DNA from: Mesorhizobium sp. ES1-4 | GTDB lineage: Bacteria > Pseudomonadota > Alphaproteobacteria > Rhizobiales > Rhizobiaceae | DNA: 64,000 nt | Assembly (NCBI RefSeq): GCF_020164745.1 | Contig: NZ_JAIUGV010000003.1 | Coordinates: forward strand, 372,001-436,000 | Direction: 5' to 3' | Part shown: piece by piece, positions 53,423 to 63,677 of the stretch | How positions within the stretch are numbered: the stretch's first letter is position 1 | How the letters are laid out: each line of letters starts with the position of its first letter | Position numbers and translations under genes: made by a program | The notes under the pieces: generated by a model | The model's database searches: none | Told to the model about the DNA's origin: nothing | Seen by the model: only the letters and a program-made list of their open reading frames with translations

Positions 53423-54382
53423 GTGAATACCCGGCAGGATGGCGGCAGCAACAGGCTGGACGACGCGGCGCGCGCCGGGTGGCTCTATTATGTTGCCGGC
53501 AACACACAGGACCAGATCGCCGCCACGCTCGGCGTATCGAGGCAGACGGCGCAGCGGCTGGTGTCGCTGGCGGTATCGGAAGGCCTGATCAAGGTCCGCG
53601 TCGATCATCCGATCGCCAACTGCCTGGACCTCGCGGCACGGCTGAAATCGCGCTTCGCGCTCGATCTGGTCGAGGTGGTGCCGAGCGACCCCAATTCATC
53701 CTCCACCACCATCGGCATCGCCGAGGCGGCGGCCGCCGAGATCGAGCGGCGGCTGCGGTCGCCGACGCCGATCGTCATGGGCATCGGCACCGGACGCACG
53801 CTGAAGGCGGCGATCGAACAATTGCCGCCCATGGAATGCCCGCAGCACAAGGTGGTGTCCTTGACCGGCAACATCTCGCCGGACGGCTCCGCCGCCTTCT
53901 ACAACGTCATCTTCACCATGGCCGACAGGGTCAAGGCGCGGTCCTTCCCGATGCCGCTGCCGGTCATCGCGTCCTCGCCGCAGGAGCGCGAGATGCTGCT
54001 CAACCAGCCGATGATCCAGCCAACGCTGGTGCTTGCCGCTGAGGCCGATGTCACCTTCATCGGTATCGGCGACCTCGGCCCGAAGGCGCCGCTCTACGAG
54101 GACGGCTTCATTTCCGAAAGCGAGCTGAAAGCCTTGCAGAAGGCCGGCGGCGTCGCCGAAATCGTCGGCTGGGTGTTCGATCGCGAAGGCCGCATGATCG
54201 AAGGCATCACCAATGACCGGGTGTCGTCGGCGGCGCTGCCGTCGCGCGAGAAGTCGCTGGTCATCGCGCTCGCCATGGGCGAGCGCAAGCTGCCCGGCAT
54301 CCTGGCGGCCGTCAACCGCCGGCTGGTCAACGGGCTCATCACCGACGAGCGGACGGCGGCCTCCCTGCTCGCCAGCATTTGA
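53423..54382 (+). CDS. SorC/DeoR-type transcriptional regulator of polyol use (SmoC-like)
   Basis: 319 aa. The N-terminal helix-turn-helix (TQDQIAATLGVSRQTAQRLV) is followed by a sugar-binding domain (VMGIGTGRTLKAAIEQLPP, VTFIGIGDLGPKAPLYEDG). SorC-family proteins sense phosphorylated sugars. By position upstream of smoEFGK it is the likely regulator. GTGA-type overlaps absent; it has its own transcription unit. Confidence 0.85.
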   Translation: MNTRQDGGSNRLDDAARAGWLYYVAGNTQDQIAATLGVSRQTAQRLVSLAVSEGLIKVRVDHPIANCLDLAARLKSRFALDLVEVVPSDPNSSSTTIGIAEAAAAEIERRLRSPTPIVMGIGTGRTLKAAIEQLPPMECPQHKVVSLTGNISPDGSAAFYNVIFTMADRVKARSFPMPLPVIASSPQEREMLLNQPMIQPTLVLAAEADVTFIGIGDLGPKAPLYEDGFISESELKALQKAGGVAEIVGWVFDREGRMIEGITNDRVSSAALPSREKSLVIALAMGERKLPGILAAVNRRLVNGLITDERTAASLLASI

Positions 54383-54407
54383 CGGCTTGGCGATAAAGCC
54401 AGCAAGG

Positions 54408-54602
54408 CTATTGGTGCCGGCCGAAAGGGTCGTTGCCATCGAGGAAACCGAGGTCGCGCTGCAGATGCGGCGACAGGTCCCTGATGTCGAGATGCGCCTT
54501 TTTTCTGATTGCGAACCAGCCGAATCCGTCCGTGAGCCACGAAATCCAGCGGTGATCGGGAGCGGGAGTGCATTTTTGCTGCGTCATGGTCATGATGGTC
54601 AA
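54408..54602 (-). CDS. DUF1127-type small protein (64 aa)
   Basis: Ends with IRDLSPHLQRDLGFLDGNDP, resembling the C-terminal LSDxxLRDIGL helix of DUF1127 proteins. The N-terminus is short and Trp-rich (HRWISWLTDGFGWFAIRKK). In alphaproteobacteria small DUF1127 proteins bind RNA and affect phosphate or C-metabolism mRNAs. Divergent from the LysR gene. Confidence 0.65.
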   Translation of the reverse strand: MTIMTMTQQKCTPAPDHRWISWLTDGFGWFAIRKKAHLDIRDLSPHLQRDLGFLDGNDPFGRHQ

Positions 54603-54703
54603 CCTTCGCTATCCTGAACCCGAACGACGGGTTGAGGATGAATGTCGGCCTTGCCGGCCGCCTTTGCCAATCGAACGTCGATAACGACCCATAAGGAGGC
54701 TTT

Positions 54704-55609
54704 ATGCCTGACCTCAGCGCGCCGCAGGTTTCGCAATTGCCTCCGTTGCAGGCGATCCGGGTGTTCGAGGCGGTGGCACGGCATCTTTCCTTCACCAAGG
54801 CCGCCGGGGAGCTCGCCATGACGCAAGCGGCCGTCAGCTATCAGATCAAGGTGCTGGAGGAGCGCGTCGGCGCACCGCTGTTCCTGCGCCGGCCGCGACA
54901 GATCGAACTGACCGAGGCGGGCCAGCGCCTGGCGCCGGCCGTCAGCGAAGCCTTCGCCATTCTCGGCCAGGCCTATGCCGCCGCGCGCGGCGGCGCGGAC
55001 GGGCTGTTGTGTGTCACCACGGTGCTGACTTTTGCCTCCAACTGGCTGGCGCACCATCTTGGCGCGTTCCAGATCGCGCATCCGTCGCTTGCCGTGCGGC
55101 TCGAGACGTCGAGCCGGCTGACGGATTTCGCGCGCGAGGATGTCGACCTCGCCATCCGCTCGGGCGGCGGCAAGTGGCCGGGGCTGGAAGCCCACAAGCT
55201 GCTCGATGCCGATTTCACGCCGATGCTGAGCCCCAAGCTCGCGGCGAGCATCGGCGGCATCAAAGAACCGGCCGATCTGCTCAAGCTGCCGATCCTCGAT
55301 CCCAGCGATATCTGGTGGACGCAATGGTTCGAGGCCGCCGGCGTGCACAGCCACGATCTTGCCGGGCGGCCGGGCAGCAGCATGGGCGCCCAGGCCTATG
55401 AAGCCAACGCGGCCATATCGGGCCATGGCGTGGCGATCCTGACCCGGGCGCTGTTCAAGGCCGAACTCGCCGATGGCCGGCTGGTCCAGCCGTTCGACCT
55501 CGTTGGCGACGACGGCCATGCCTACTGGCTGGTCTACCCCGAGGCGCGCCGCAACGTGCCCAAGATCCGCGCCTTCCGCGATTGGCTGCTGGCCGAGATC
55601 GCCTGCTGA
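54704..55609 (+). CDS. LysR-type transcriptional regulator (GcvA-like, 301 aa)
   Basis: N-terminal winged HTH (LPPLQAIRVFEAVARHLSFT, TQAAVSYQIKVLEERVGAPL), then the effector domain (VDLAIRSGGGKWPGLEAHKL, HGVAILTRALFKAELADGRL). The ATG at 54704 follows GGAGG. The target is unknown; it is between the SorC-type regulator and the smo operon, so it could be a second input to the same genes. Confidence 0.9.
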   Translation: MPDLSAPQVSQLPPLQAIRVFEAVARHLSFTKAAGELAMTQAAVSYQIKVLEERVGAPLFLRRPRQIELTEAGQRLAPAVSEAFAILGQAYAAARGGADGLLCVTTVLTFASNWLAHHLGAFQIAHPSLAVRLETSSRLTDFAREDVDLAIRSGGGKWPGLEAHKLLDADFTPMLSPKLAASIGGIKEPADLLKLPILDPSDIWWTQWFEAAGVHSHDLAGRPGSSMGAQAYEANAAISGHGVAILTRALFKAELADGRLVQPFDLVGDDGHAYWLVYPEARRNVPKIRAFRDWLLAEIAC

Positions 55610-55761
55610 CCGGCGGACCAGCAGGCCGGGCAAGAAATCACGTCCCGTTCGGAGAGGTTTTCGGCCGCCCCCGGGCCCGGGACGGCGGCAATCCCAGCCC
55701 TGTGGCCGATCCTCCCGCGCCATTCGCTGCTCGTGTGCTGCGCTGCAGCATCGAATCCGGC

Positions 55762-55790
55762 TTGACATAATTCACACTTAGTGAGTAATT
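55762..55790 (+). promoter_or_regulatory. Candidate smo operon promoter with operator-like inverted repeat
   Basis: TTGACA at 55762-55767 and, after 17 bp, GTAATT at 55785-55790. The spacer contains TCAC-ACTTA-GTGA (55772-55784), a short inverted repeat that could bind the SorC-type regulator. It lies 48 bp before the smoE start codon. Confidence 0.4.
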
Positions 55791-55837
55791 GCCCACAGCC
55801 AAGGCAAATGCTCATCTTGGTCCATGGGAGGAATTTG

Positions 55838-57148
55838 ATGAAACTTCGTACGCTCATCCTGGGCTTGTGCTCGGCCAGCGCGCTGGCGTTCGCTGCACAT
55901 GCCGAATCCATCACCATCGCCACCGTCAACAACGGCGATATGGTCCGCATGCAGAAGCTGACCGACGACTTCACCAAGGCCAACCCCGACATCCAGCTCA
56001 ACTGGGTCACGCTCGAAGAGAACGTGTTGCGCGAGCGCGTCACCACCGACATTGCCACCAAGGGCGGCCAGTACGACGTAATGACCATCGGCACCTACGA
56101 GGTTCCGATCTGGGCCAAGCAGAGCTGGCTCCTGCCGCTCGAGAAGCTCGGCGCCGACTACGATGTCAAGGACATCATCCCGGCCATCGCCGGTGGCCTT
56201 TCGGTCGACGGCAAGCTCTATGCCGCGCCCTTCTACGGCGAAAGCTCCTTCGTCATGTACCGCAAGGACCTGATGGAGAAGGCGGGACTCAAGATGCCCG
56301 ACGCGCCGACCTGGGACTTCATCCGCCAGGCCGCTGACAAGATGACCGACCGCGCCAATGGCGTGAACGGCATCTGCCTGCGCGGCAAGGCGGGCTGGGG
56401 CGAAAACATGGCCTTCCTGACCGCCATGTCGAATTCCTTCGGCGCCCGCTGGTTCGACATGGATTGGAAGCCGCAGTTCGACCAGCCCGAGTGGAAGAAG
56501 ACGCTGCAGTTCTATGTCGACATGATGAAGGCCGATGGTCCCGAAGGCGCTTCGTCGAACGGCTTCAACGAGAACCTGGCGCTTTTCCAGCAGGGCAAGT
56601 GCGGCATGTGGATCGACGCCACCGTCGCCGCCTCCTTCGTCTCCGATCCGAAGAACTCCACCGTCGCCGACAAGGTCGGCTATGCGCTGGCGCCGGACAA
56701 TGGACTGGGCAAGCGCGGCAACTGGCTGTGGGCGTGGTCGCTGGCAATTCCCGCCGGCACCACGAAAGCCGACGCCGCAGAGAAGTTCGTGTCGTGGGCG
56801 ACAAGCAAGCATTACGCCGAACTCGTCGCATCGAAGGAAGGCTGGGCCAATGTACCTCCGGGCACGCGCTCCTCGCTCTACGCCAATCCGGAGTACCAGA
56901 AGGCGGCTCCGTTCGCCAAGATGACGCTGGACTCCATCAACGCCGCCGACCCAACGCATCCGACCGTCAAGCCGGTGCCTTATGTCGGCGTGCAGTTCGT
57001 CGCCATCCCTGAATTCCAGGGCCTCGGCACCACCGTCGGCCAGCTCTTCTCGGCGGCCCTTGCCGGTCAGTCGAGCGTCGACGACGCGCTGAAGCAGGCC
57101 CAGGACGCCGCGACCGCGACGATGACCGAGGGCGGTTATATCAAGTAA
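55838..57148 (+). CDS. smoE: Polyol (sorbitol/mannitol) ABC transporter substrate-binding protein
   Basis: 436 aa. Signal peptide to AAHAE, then a type II binding fold (ESITIATVNNGDMVRMQKLT, GGQYDVMTIGTYEVPIWAKQ, APFYGESSFVMYRKDLMEKA). Context matches SmoE of the rhizobial sorbitol/mannitol importer: smoF, smoG and smoK follow in order. Captures polyols in the periplasm. A GGAGGAA-like site precedes the ATG at 55838. Confidence 0.9.
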   Translation: MKLRTLILGLCSASALAFAAHAESITIATVNNGDMVRMQKLTDDFTKANPDIQLNWVTLEENVLRERVTTDIATKGGQYDVMTIGTYEVPIWAKQSWLLPLEKLGADYDVKDIIPAIAGGLSVDGKLYAAPFYGESSFVMYRKDLMEKAGLKMPDAPTWDFIRQAADKMTDRANGVNGICLRGKAGWGENMAFLTAMSNSFGARWFDMDWKPQFDQPEWKKTLQFYVDMMKADGPEGASSNGFNENLALFQQGKCGMWIDATVAASFVSDPKNSTVADKVGYALAPDNGLGKRGNWLWAWSLAIPAGTTKADAAEKFVSWATSKHYAELVASKEGWANVPPGTRSSLYANPEYQKAAPFAKMTLDSINAADPTHPTVKPVPYVGVQFVAIPEFQGLGTTVGQLFSAALAGQSSVDDALKQAQDAATATMTEGGYIK

Positions 57149-57193
57149 GGCTCCTCCCGGTGCCGAATGCCGGCCGACGACCATGACCGGCAA

Positions 57194-57223
57194 CGGCCGC
57201 CCGAAACCCAGTTCGGGCGGCCG
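57194..57223 (+). terminator. Strong stem-loop between smoE and smoF
   Basis: A perfect 12-bp stem CGGCCGCCCGAA / TTCGGGCGGCCG with a 6-nt loop, without a T-run. Probably stabilises the 3' end of smoE mRNA, giving more binding protein than permease, or slows transcription. Located 46 bp after the smoE stop. Confidence 0.7.
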
Positions 57224-57270
57224 CCTTCAACGCCTCTGAAAATCCCGTCGATCCTTGAAGGGTGACCGTC

Positions 57271-58143
57271 ATGGCTACTCAGCAGACCCGTTCGCTTGCC
57301 CGATTCATGATGGCGCCTTCCGTGGTGCTGCTGCTGGTCTGGATGGTTGTTCCGCTGGCGCTGACGCTGTGGTTCTCCTTCCAGCAATACAATCCGCTCA
57401 ATCCGGTTCGCGACGGCTTTGTCGGCCTCTCCAACTACGCGCTGTTCTATTCCAACCCCGCTTTCCTGCAGTCGATCCTCAACACGCTTATCCTGGTGGT
57501 GAGCGTGCTGCTGATCACAGTGATCGGCGGCATCCTGCTGGCGCTTCTCATCGATCAGCCGATGTGGGGACAAGGGATCGTGCGCATTCTCGTCATCTCG
57601 CCGTTCTTCGTCATGCCGCCGGTGGCCGCATTGGTCTGGAAGAACATGATCATGCATCCGCAATATGGCGTGTTCGCCGATATAGCGCGCTTCTTCGGCG
57701 CACAACCGATCGACTGGTTCGGGCAATACCCGATGCTGGCGATCATCATCATCGTCGCCTGGCAATGGCTGCCTTTCGCGACCTTGATCCTGCTCACCGC
57801 GCTGCAATCGCTCGACGGCGAACAGAAGGAAGCCGCCGAGATGGACGGCGCCGGCTTCATCAGCCGCTTCATCTACCTGACGCTGCCGCACATGTCGCGC
57901 GCCATCACCGTCGTCATCCTGATCCAGACGATCTTCCTGCTGTCGGTCTATGCCGAGATCCTGGTCACCACCAATGGCGGCCCTGGATACGCCTCCACCA
58001 ACCTGCCCTTCCTCGTCTACCAGAAGGCGTTGCTGGAATTCAAAATCGGCCAGGCATCCGCGGGCGGCATCATCGCGGTCATTCTCGCCAACATCGTCGC
58101 CTTCTTCGCCATGCGCGCCGTCGGCAAGAACCTGGACAAGTAA
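57271..58143 (+). CDS. smoF: Polyol ABC transporter permease SmoF
   Basis: 290 aa, six membrane helices. EAA loop visible in SLDGEQKEAAEMDGAGFISR; start at ATG 57271 with GAAGGG upstream, a GTG at 57262 being an alternative. MalF-like MFS-free permease of the CUT1 type. Followed by smoG after 11 bp with AGGGAGG. Confidence 0.9.
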   Translation: MATQQTRSLARFMMAPSVVLLLVWMVVPLALTLWFSFQQYNPLNPVRDGFVGLSNYALFYSNPAFLQSILNTLILVVSVLLITVIGGILLALLIDQPMWGQGIVRILVISPFFVMPPVAALVWKNMIMHPQYGVFADIARFFGAQPIDWFGQYPMLAIIIIVAWQWLPFATLILLTALQSLDGEQKEAAEMDGAGFISRFIYLTLPHMSRAITVVILIQTIFLLSVYAEILVTTNGGPGYASTNLPFLVYQKALLEFKIGQASAGGIIAVILANIVAFFAMRAVGKNLDK

Positions 58144-58154
58144 GGGAGGTCAAG

Positions 58155-58979
58155 ATGGCACGCTCAGTCACCACCCGGCACAAGACAATCGCGACCGTTG
58201 CGGCCTGGATCGTCGCCCTGCTGATCTTCTTCCCGATCCTTTATACGATCATCACCTCGTTCAAGTCGGAGCAGGAAGCGATCCAGGGTTTCAACCTGAT
58301 CCCGTCGGGGACCTTTGAAAGCTATGCCGAAGTCCAGGCGCAGAGCGGCTACTTCAAGTTCTTCCTGAACTCGGTGATCCTGTCCGTCGGCTCGACCATC
58401 CTGGCCCTGCTGGTCGCCATTCCGGCGGCATGGTCGATGGCGTTCTCGCCGACCAAGCGCACCAAGGACATCCTGATGTGGATGCTGTCCACCAAGATGA
58501 TGCCGGCTGTCGCCGTGCTGTTCCCGATCTACCTGATCTTCCGCGATCTAGACCTGCTGGACTCGCGCATCGGCCTGATGGTCATGCTTATGCTGATCAA
58601 CCTGCCGATCGTGGTCTGGATGCTCTACACCTACTTCCGCGAGATCCCCGGCGAGATCCTGGAAGCGGCCCGCATGGACGGCGCGTCGCTGTGGAACGAG
58701 ATCATCCATGTGCTGACCCCGATGGCGGTGCCCGGCATTGCCTCGACCATGCTGCTCAACATCATCCTGGCTTGGAACGAGGCTTTCTGGACCATCCGGC
58801 TGACCACCACGGACGCCGCGCCGCTCACCGCCTTCATCAGTTCCTTCTCAAGTCCGCAAGGCCTGTTCTGGGCCAAGCTCTCGGCGGCCTCGACGCTGGC
58901 CATCGCGCCAATCCTGATCATGGGCTGGTTCAGCCAGAAGCAGCTGGTGCGAGGCCTGACATTTGGTGCGGTGAAGTAG
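58155..58979 (+). CDS. smoG: Polyol ABC transporter permease SmoG
   Basis: 274 aa, six membrane helices; EAA motif region EIPGEILEAARMDGASLWNE. MalG-type partner of SmoF. A GGGAGG site precedes ATG 58155. The C-terminal FSQKQLVRGLTFGAVK is the standard ending of the family. Confidence 0.92.
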   Translation: MARSVTTRHKTIATVAAWIVALLIFFPILYTIITSFKSEQEAIQGFNLIPSGTFESYAEVQAQSGYFKFFLNSVILSVGSTILALLVAIPAAWSMAFSPTKRTKDILMWMLSTKMMPAVAVLFPIYLIFRDLDLLDSRIGLMVMLMLINLPIVVWMLYTYFREIPGEILEAARMDGASLWNEIIHVLTPMAVPGIASTMLLNIILAWNEAFWTIRLTTTDAAPLTAFISSFSSPQGLFWAKLSAASTLAIAPILIMGWFSQKQLVRGLTFGAVK

Positions 58980-59030
58980 CGGACGCTGGCGTGAAGCAAT
59001 CGGCGGAAAACAGCCCTCGGGGAGGAAATC

Positions 59031-60035
<1,005 letters not shown>

Positions 60036-60047
60036 GGGGATGGGACA

Positions 60048-60818
60048 GTGAGGTTGAAAGGCAAATCGGCGCTGATCACCGGGTCGGCGCGCGGCATCGG
60101 CAGAGCCTTCGCCGAAGCCTATGTGCGCGAAGGCGCCACGGTGGCGATCGCGGATATCAATCTCGACGCCGCGCGCCAGACCGCGGCTGAGATCGGCGAC
60201 CATGCCTATGCGGTAAAGCTTGACGTCGCCGATCAGGCGTCCATCGATGCCGCCGTCAAAGCGGTGGAGAGCAACACCGGCGGCCTCGACATCCTGATCA
60301 ACAACGCCGCTCTGTTCGACCTAGCGCCGATCGTGGAGATATCGCGGGCGAGCTACGAAAAGCTTTTCTCCGTCAATGTCGCCGGCACGGTGTTCATGCT
60401 GCAGGCGGCAAGCCGCTCGATGATCGCGCGCGGCAAGGGCGGCAGGATCATCAACATGGCGAGCCAGGCCGGGCGTCGCGGCGAACCGCTGGTCGCGGTC
60501 TACTGCGCCACCAAGGCCGCCGTCATCTCGCTGACCCAGTCGGCGGGGCTCGACCTGATAAAGCACCGCATCAACGTCAACGCCATTGCGCCCGGCGTCG
60601 TCGATGGCGAGCACTGGGATCACGTCGATGCGCTGTTTGCCAAATACGAGAACCGGCCGAGGGGCGAAAAGAAGAAACTAGTCGGCGCGAGTGTGCCTTA
60701 CGGCCGCATGGGCACGGCGCAGGATCTCACCGGCATGGCGGTGTTTCTGGCCAGCGACGAGGCCGAATATATCGTTGCCCAGACCTACAATGTCGATGGC
60801 GGTCAGTGGATGAGTTGA
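60048..60818 (+). CDS. SDR polyol dehydrogenase (SmoS sorbitol dehydrogenase-like)
   Basis: 256 aa from a GTG start. Cofactor motif ITGSARGIGRAFAEAYVREG, NNAALFD, catalytic Ser in INMASQAG and YxxxK in AVYCATKAAVISL (Tyr-x3-Lys). Very close in layout to SmoS, which oxidises sorbitol to fructose. It follows smoK by 12 bp and precedes mtlK. Confidence 0.85.
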   Translation: MRLKGKSALITGSARGIGRAFAEAYVREGATVAIADINLDAARQTAAEIGDHAYAVKLDVADQASIDAAVKAVESNTGGLDILINNAALFDLAPIVEISRASYEKLFSVNVAGTVFMLQAASRSMIARGKGGRIINMASQAGRRGEPLVAVYCATKAAVISLTQSAGLDLIKHRINVNAIAPGVVDGEHWDHVDALFAKYENRPRGEKKKLVGASVPYGRMGTAQDLTGMAVFLASDEAEYIVAQTYNVDGGQWMS

Positions 60819-60836
60819 GGGGGAAGGCGCTCTTTT

Positions 60837-60946
60837 CCCCGTCCTTCACGGGGAGAAGATGCCGGCAAGCAAATGACGGGCATCGCAGACATCGGAAGCG
60901 TTGGCGCGCTGCCCCTCACCCTTACCCTCCCCCGTGAAGGACGGGG
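60837..60946. repeat. Intergenic palindromic element with 17-bp inverted repeats
   Basis: CCCCGTCCTTCACGGGG at 60837-60853 and its exact reverse complement at 60930-60946, 76 bp apart, with GGGAGAAGATGCCGGCAAGC next to the first arm. This looks like the mosaic intergenic palindromes found in many copies in rhizobial genomes (RIME/IMU-like). It could fold the smoS-mtlK mRNA gap. Confidence 0.75.
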
Positions 60947-60992
60947 AAGGGAGAATGATCAAGGCCGTAGCCCGGCCAAAAGGGTAAAGCAA

Positions 60993-62471
60993 ATGACCGT
61001 GAAACTCTCCTCCTCCAACCTCTCCAAGCTGCCCGCCAAGGTCGCCGGTCCGAAATACGACCGCTCGAAATTGAAGGCCGGCATCGTGCATTTCGGCGTC
61101 GGCAATTTTCACCGCTCGCATCAGGCCGTCTATCTCGACGACCTGTTCGGCCAGGGCATCGGCCACGATTGGGCGCTGGTCGGCGCCGGCGTGTTCGACG
61201 GCGAGAAGATCGGCCGCGGCAAGCTCGAAGAGCAGGACTGGCTGACCACCGTGGTCGAGCAGGACGAAGGCCACATGAGCGCCCGCGTCACTGGCGCGAT
61301 GATCGATTTCCTGATGCCGGGAGACGCCGCCGCCATCATCGACCGGTTGGCCGATCCGGCGATCAGGATCGTATCGCTGACCATCACCGAAGGCGGCTAT
61401 TTCATCGATCCGGCCTCCGGCGTGTTCAATCCGACCCACCCTGACATCGTCGCCGACGCGCGGCCGGGCGCCACGCCGAAGACCGTGTTCGGCATCATCC
61501 TGGCCGGGCTGGTGCGCCGCCGCCAGGATGGCATCGTGCCGTTCACGGTCATGTCCTGCGACAACATTCCCCATAACGGGCATGTCACGTCGGATGGCGT
61601 TATCGGCCTTGCCCGCCTGATCGACGAGGACCTGGCGAACTGGGTCAGCGACCATGTCGCCTTTCCGAACGCCATGGTCGACCGCATCACGCCGGCGACC
61701 AGCGACCGCGAGCGCAAGATCCTCGCCGACGATTTCGGCCTCGAGGACAACTGGCCGGTATTCTGCGAGCCGTTCCGGCAATGGGTGCTGGAAGACCATT
61801 TCACCGATGGCCGCCCGCCGCTGGAAAAGGTCGGCGTGCAGTTCGTCAGGGATGTCGCCCCTTACGAAGTGATGAAGATCCGCATCCTCAATGGCGGCCA
61901 CGCCACCATTGCCTATCCGGCCGGGCTGATGGACATCTACTTCGTCCACGAGGCGATGCAGGAGCCGCTGGTGCGCGGGTTCCTCGACAAGCTCGAGCAT
62001 GACGAGATCATCCCGACAGTGCCGCCAGTGCCGGACACGGTGCTGGAAGACTATTACCAGCTCATAGAGAAGCGCTTCTCCAATCCCAAGATTGGCGACA
62101 CGGTGCGCCGGCTCTGCCTCGACGGCTCCAACCGCCAGCCGAAATTCATCATCCCGACCATCGCCGACCGGTTGAAGGCTGGAAAGAGTGTCGCCGGACT
62201 GGCGCTGGAATCGGCTCTCTGGTGCCGTTACTGCTTCGGCACCACGGACAGCGGCGCCGTCATCGAGCCCAACGATCCGAGCTGGGACCGGCTGCAGGCG
62301 ACGGCAAAGGCGGCAAAGGACGCGCCCGCCGCGTGGCTTGCCATGGACGACATCTATGGCGATGTCGGCCGCGCCAGCGCCTTCGTCGAGGCCTTCGCCC
62401 ACGCGCTCAACGTGCTCTGGGCCAATGGCACGCGCGCCACGCTGACGCGCTACCTTGCCGGCAAGCTCTGA
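60993..62471 (+). CDS. mtlK: Mannitol 2-dehydrogenase
   Basis: 492 aa, long-chain polyol dehydrogenase size. GIVHFGVGNFHRSHQAVYLD near the N-terminus, the SCDNIPHNGH motif, the catalytic Lys in YEVMKIRILNGGHATIAYPA and a C-terminal helical domain. Oxidises mannitol to fructose with NAD. Separated from the SDR gene by the palindromic element. The start ATG 60993 follows AAAGGGTAAAG. Confidence 0.94.
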   Translation: MTVKLSSSNLSKLPAKVAGPKYDRSKLKAGIVHFGVGNFHRSHQAVYLDDLFGQGIGHDWALVGAGVFDGEKIGRGKLEEQDWLTTVVEQDEGHMSARVTGAMIDFLMPGDAAAIIDRLADPAIRIVSLTITEGGYFIDPASGVFNPTHPDIVADARPGATPKTVFGIILAGLVRRRQDGIVPFTVMSCDNIPHNGHVTSDGVIGLARLIDEDLANWVSDHVAFPNAMVDRITPATSDRERKILADDFGLEDNWPVFCEPFRQWVLEDHFTDGRPPLEKVGVQFVRDVAPYEVMKIRILNGGHATIAYPAGLMDIYFVHEAMQEPLVRGFLDKLEHDEIIPTVPPVPDTVLEDYYQLIEKRFSNPKIGDTVRRLCLDGSNRQPKFIIPTIADRLKAGKSVAGLALESALWCRYCFGTTDSGAVIEPNDPSWDRLQATAKAAKDAPAAWLAMDDIYGDVGRASAFVEAFAHALNVLWANGTRATLTRYLAGKL

Positions 62472-62488
62472 GAGCCAGCCGGCATGAT

Positions 62489-62629
62489 GAGCTGGTTATC
62501 GTCGACCGCGACGGCGTGCTGGTCGACAGCGAGCCGCTCTCCGTCCCGGCGCCGCCCGGCATGATCGAACTTGTCGGCGGCAGCATCGGCGAAGACGCCG
62601 CCTACCACATTTCCTCGGCAAGAGCATGA
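62489..62629 (+). pseudogene. HAD phosphatase N-terminal remnant
   Basis: Encodes ELVIVDRDGVLVDSEPLSVP, the HAD motif I region with the first Asp retained but Arg in place of Cys/Phe/Met, and then IELVGGSIGEDAAYH before a stop at 62629. The start codon is absent and about 170 residues are missing. It is probably the decayed last gene of the smo operon, where a HAD phosphatase gene often follows mtlK. Confidence 0.75.
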
Positions 62630-62662
62630 AGAGCCAAGGGGCGGCGCCGACTTGTTTCCAGT

Positions 62663-63661
62663 TTAGCCAATGGTCTTCCCGTCAGCCCCGAACCTGTACG
62701 TCTTGGCCGGATCCGGCGTCGCATAGAGCGTGGCGCCAGCCTCCGCGTCATACACTCCGAATATCCGCACGGTGATCAGGCCGGCTTTCTCGCAATCGAG
62801 ATAGAGATTGGTGTCGGCTCCGAGATGCTCGGCATGCACAACCGTGCCTTTCCAAGCGCCTGACTTCGGATCGACGGTCAGGTGCTCCGGCCGCACGCCA
62901 ATGGTCCTGGCCGTCTCGCCAAGACGGGCGCCGTCGATGAAGTTCATCTTGGGCGAACCGATGAAGCCGGCGACGAACTCGTTTGCCGGCGAATTGTAGA
63001 GCTCCATCGGACCGCCGATCTGCTCGATGCGACCGGCATTGAGCACCACGATCTTGTCGGCCAGCGTCATCGCCTCGACCTGATCGTGGGTAACGTAGAT
63101 CATTGTCGCCTTGAGCCGGCGGTGCAGCTGCGCGATTTCCAGCCGCGTGTTGACGCGCAGCGCCGCGTCAAGGTTCGACAGCGGCTCGTCGAAGAGGAAC
63201 AGTTTTGGCTCACGCACGACCGCGCGGCCGATGGCGACGCGCTGGCGCTGGCCGCCGGACAGCTCGGCCGGCCGCCTTTCGAGATAGGGTTCCAGCGACA
63301 GCATGGCGGAGGCAACGCCGATGCGGCGGTCGATCTCCGCGGGCGGGGTATTCGCCTGCTTGAGGCCGAGGCCCATATTGTTCTTCACCGTCAGATGCGG
63401 GTAGAGCGCATAGGTCTGGAACACCATGGCGATGCCGCGTTTTGCCGGCGGCGTGGCGGAGACATCCTCGCCATCGATCAGCACCCGGCCCGAGGTCGAA
63501 TCCTCCAGCCCGGCGATGACCCTGAGCAAGGTCGACTTGCCGCAGCCCGAAGGTCCGACGAAGACGACGAACTCGCCATCGGTCACCTCGAGGTCGATGC
63601 CCTTCAGCACCTCGACCGGCCCGAAAGCCTTCTTCACATTCTCGATCTTCAGCGAGCCCAC
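62663..63661 (-). CDS. Sugar ABC transporter ATP-binding protein (UgpC/ThuK-type)
   Basis: 332 aa from a GTG at 63661 ([20 protein letters not shown] start). Walker [11 protein letters not shown]-loop [11 protein letters not shown], signature [14 protein letters not shown], Walker [14 protein letters not shown]-loop THDQ, and a MalK-type C-terminal regulatory domain. The permeases and binding protein are not in the window. Convergent with the HAD remnant, with only 33 bp between. Confidence 0.9.
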   Translation of the reverse strand: MGSLKIENVKKAFGPVEVLKGIDLEVTDGEFVVFVGPSGCGKSTLLRVIAGLEDSTSGRVLIDGEDVSATPPAKRGIAMVFQTYALYPHLTVKNNMGLGLKQANTPPAEIDRRIGVASAMLSLEPYLERRPAELSGGQRQRVAIGRAVVREPKLFLFDEPLSNLDAALRVNTRLEIAQLHRRLKATMIYVTHDQVEAMTLADKIVVLNAGRIEQIGGPMELYNSPANEFVAGFIGSPKMNFIDGARLGETARTIGVRPEHLTVDPKSGAWKGTVVHAEHLGADTNLYLDCEKAGLITVRIFGVYDAEAGATLYATPDPAKTYRFGADGKTIG

Positions 63662-63677
63662 GGCTTCGTTCCTGTCG

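Noticed and set aside
60846..62402. Minus-strand frame of 518 codons
   Set aside because: Antisense to mtlK, which has all family motifs.
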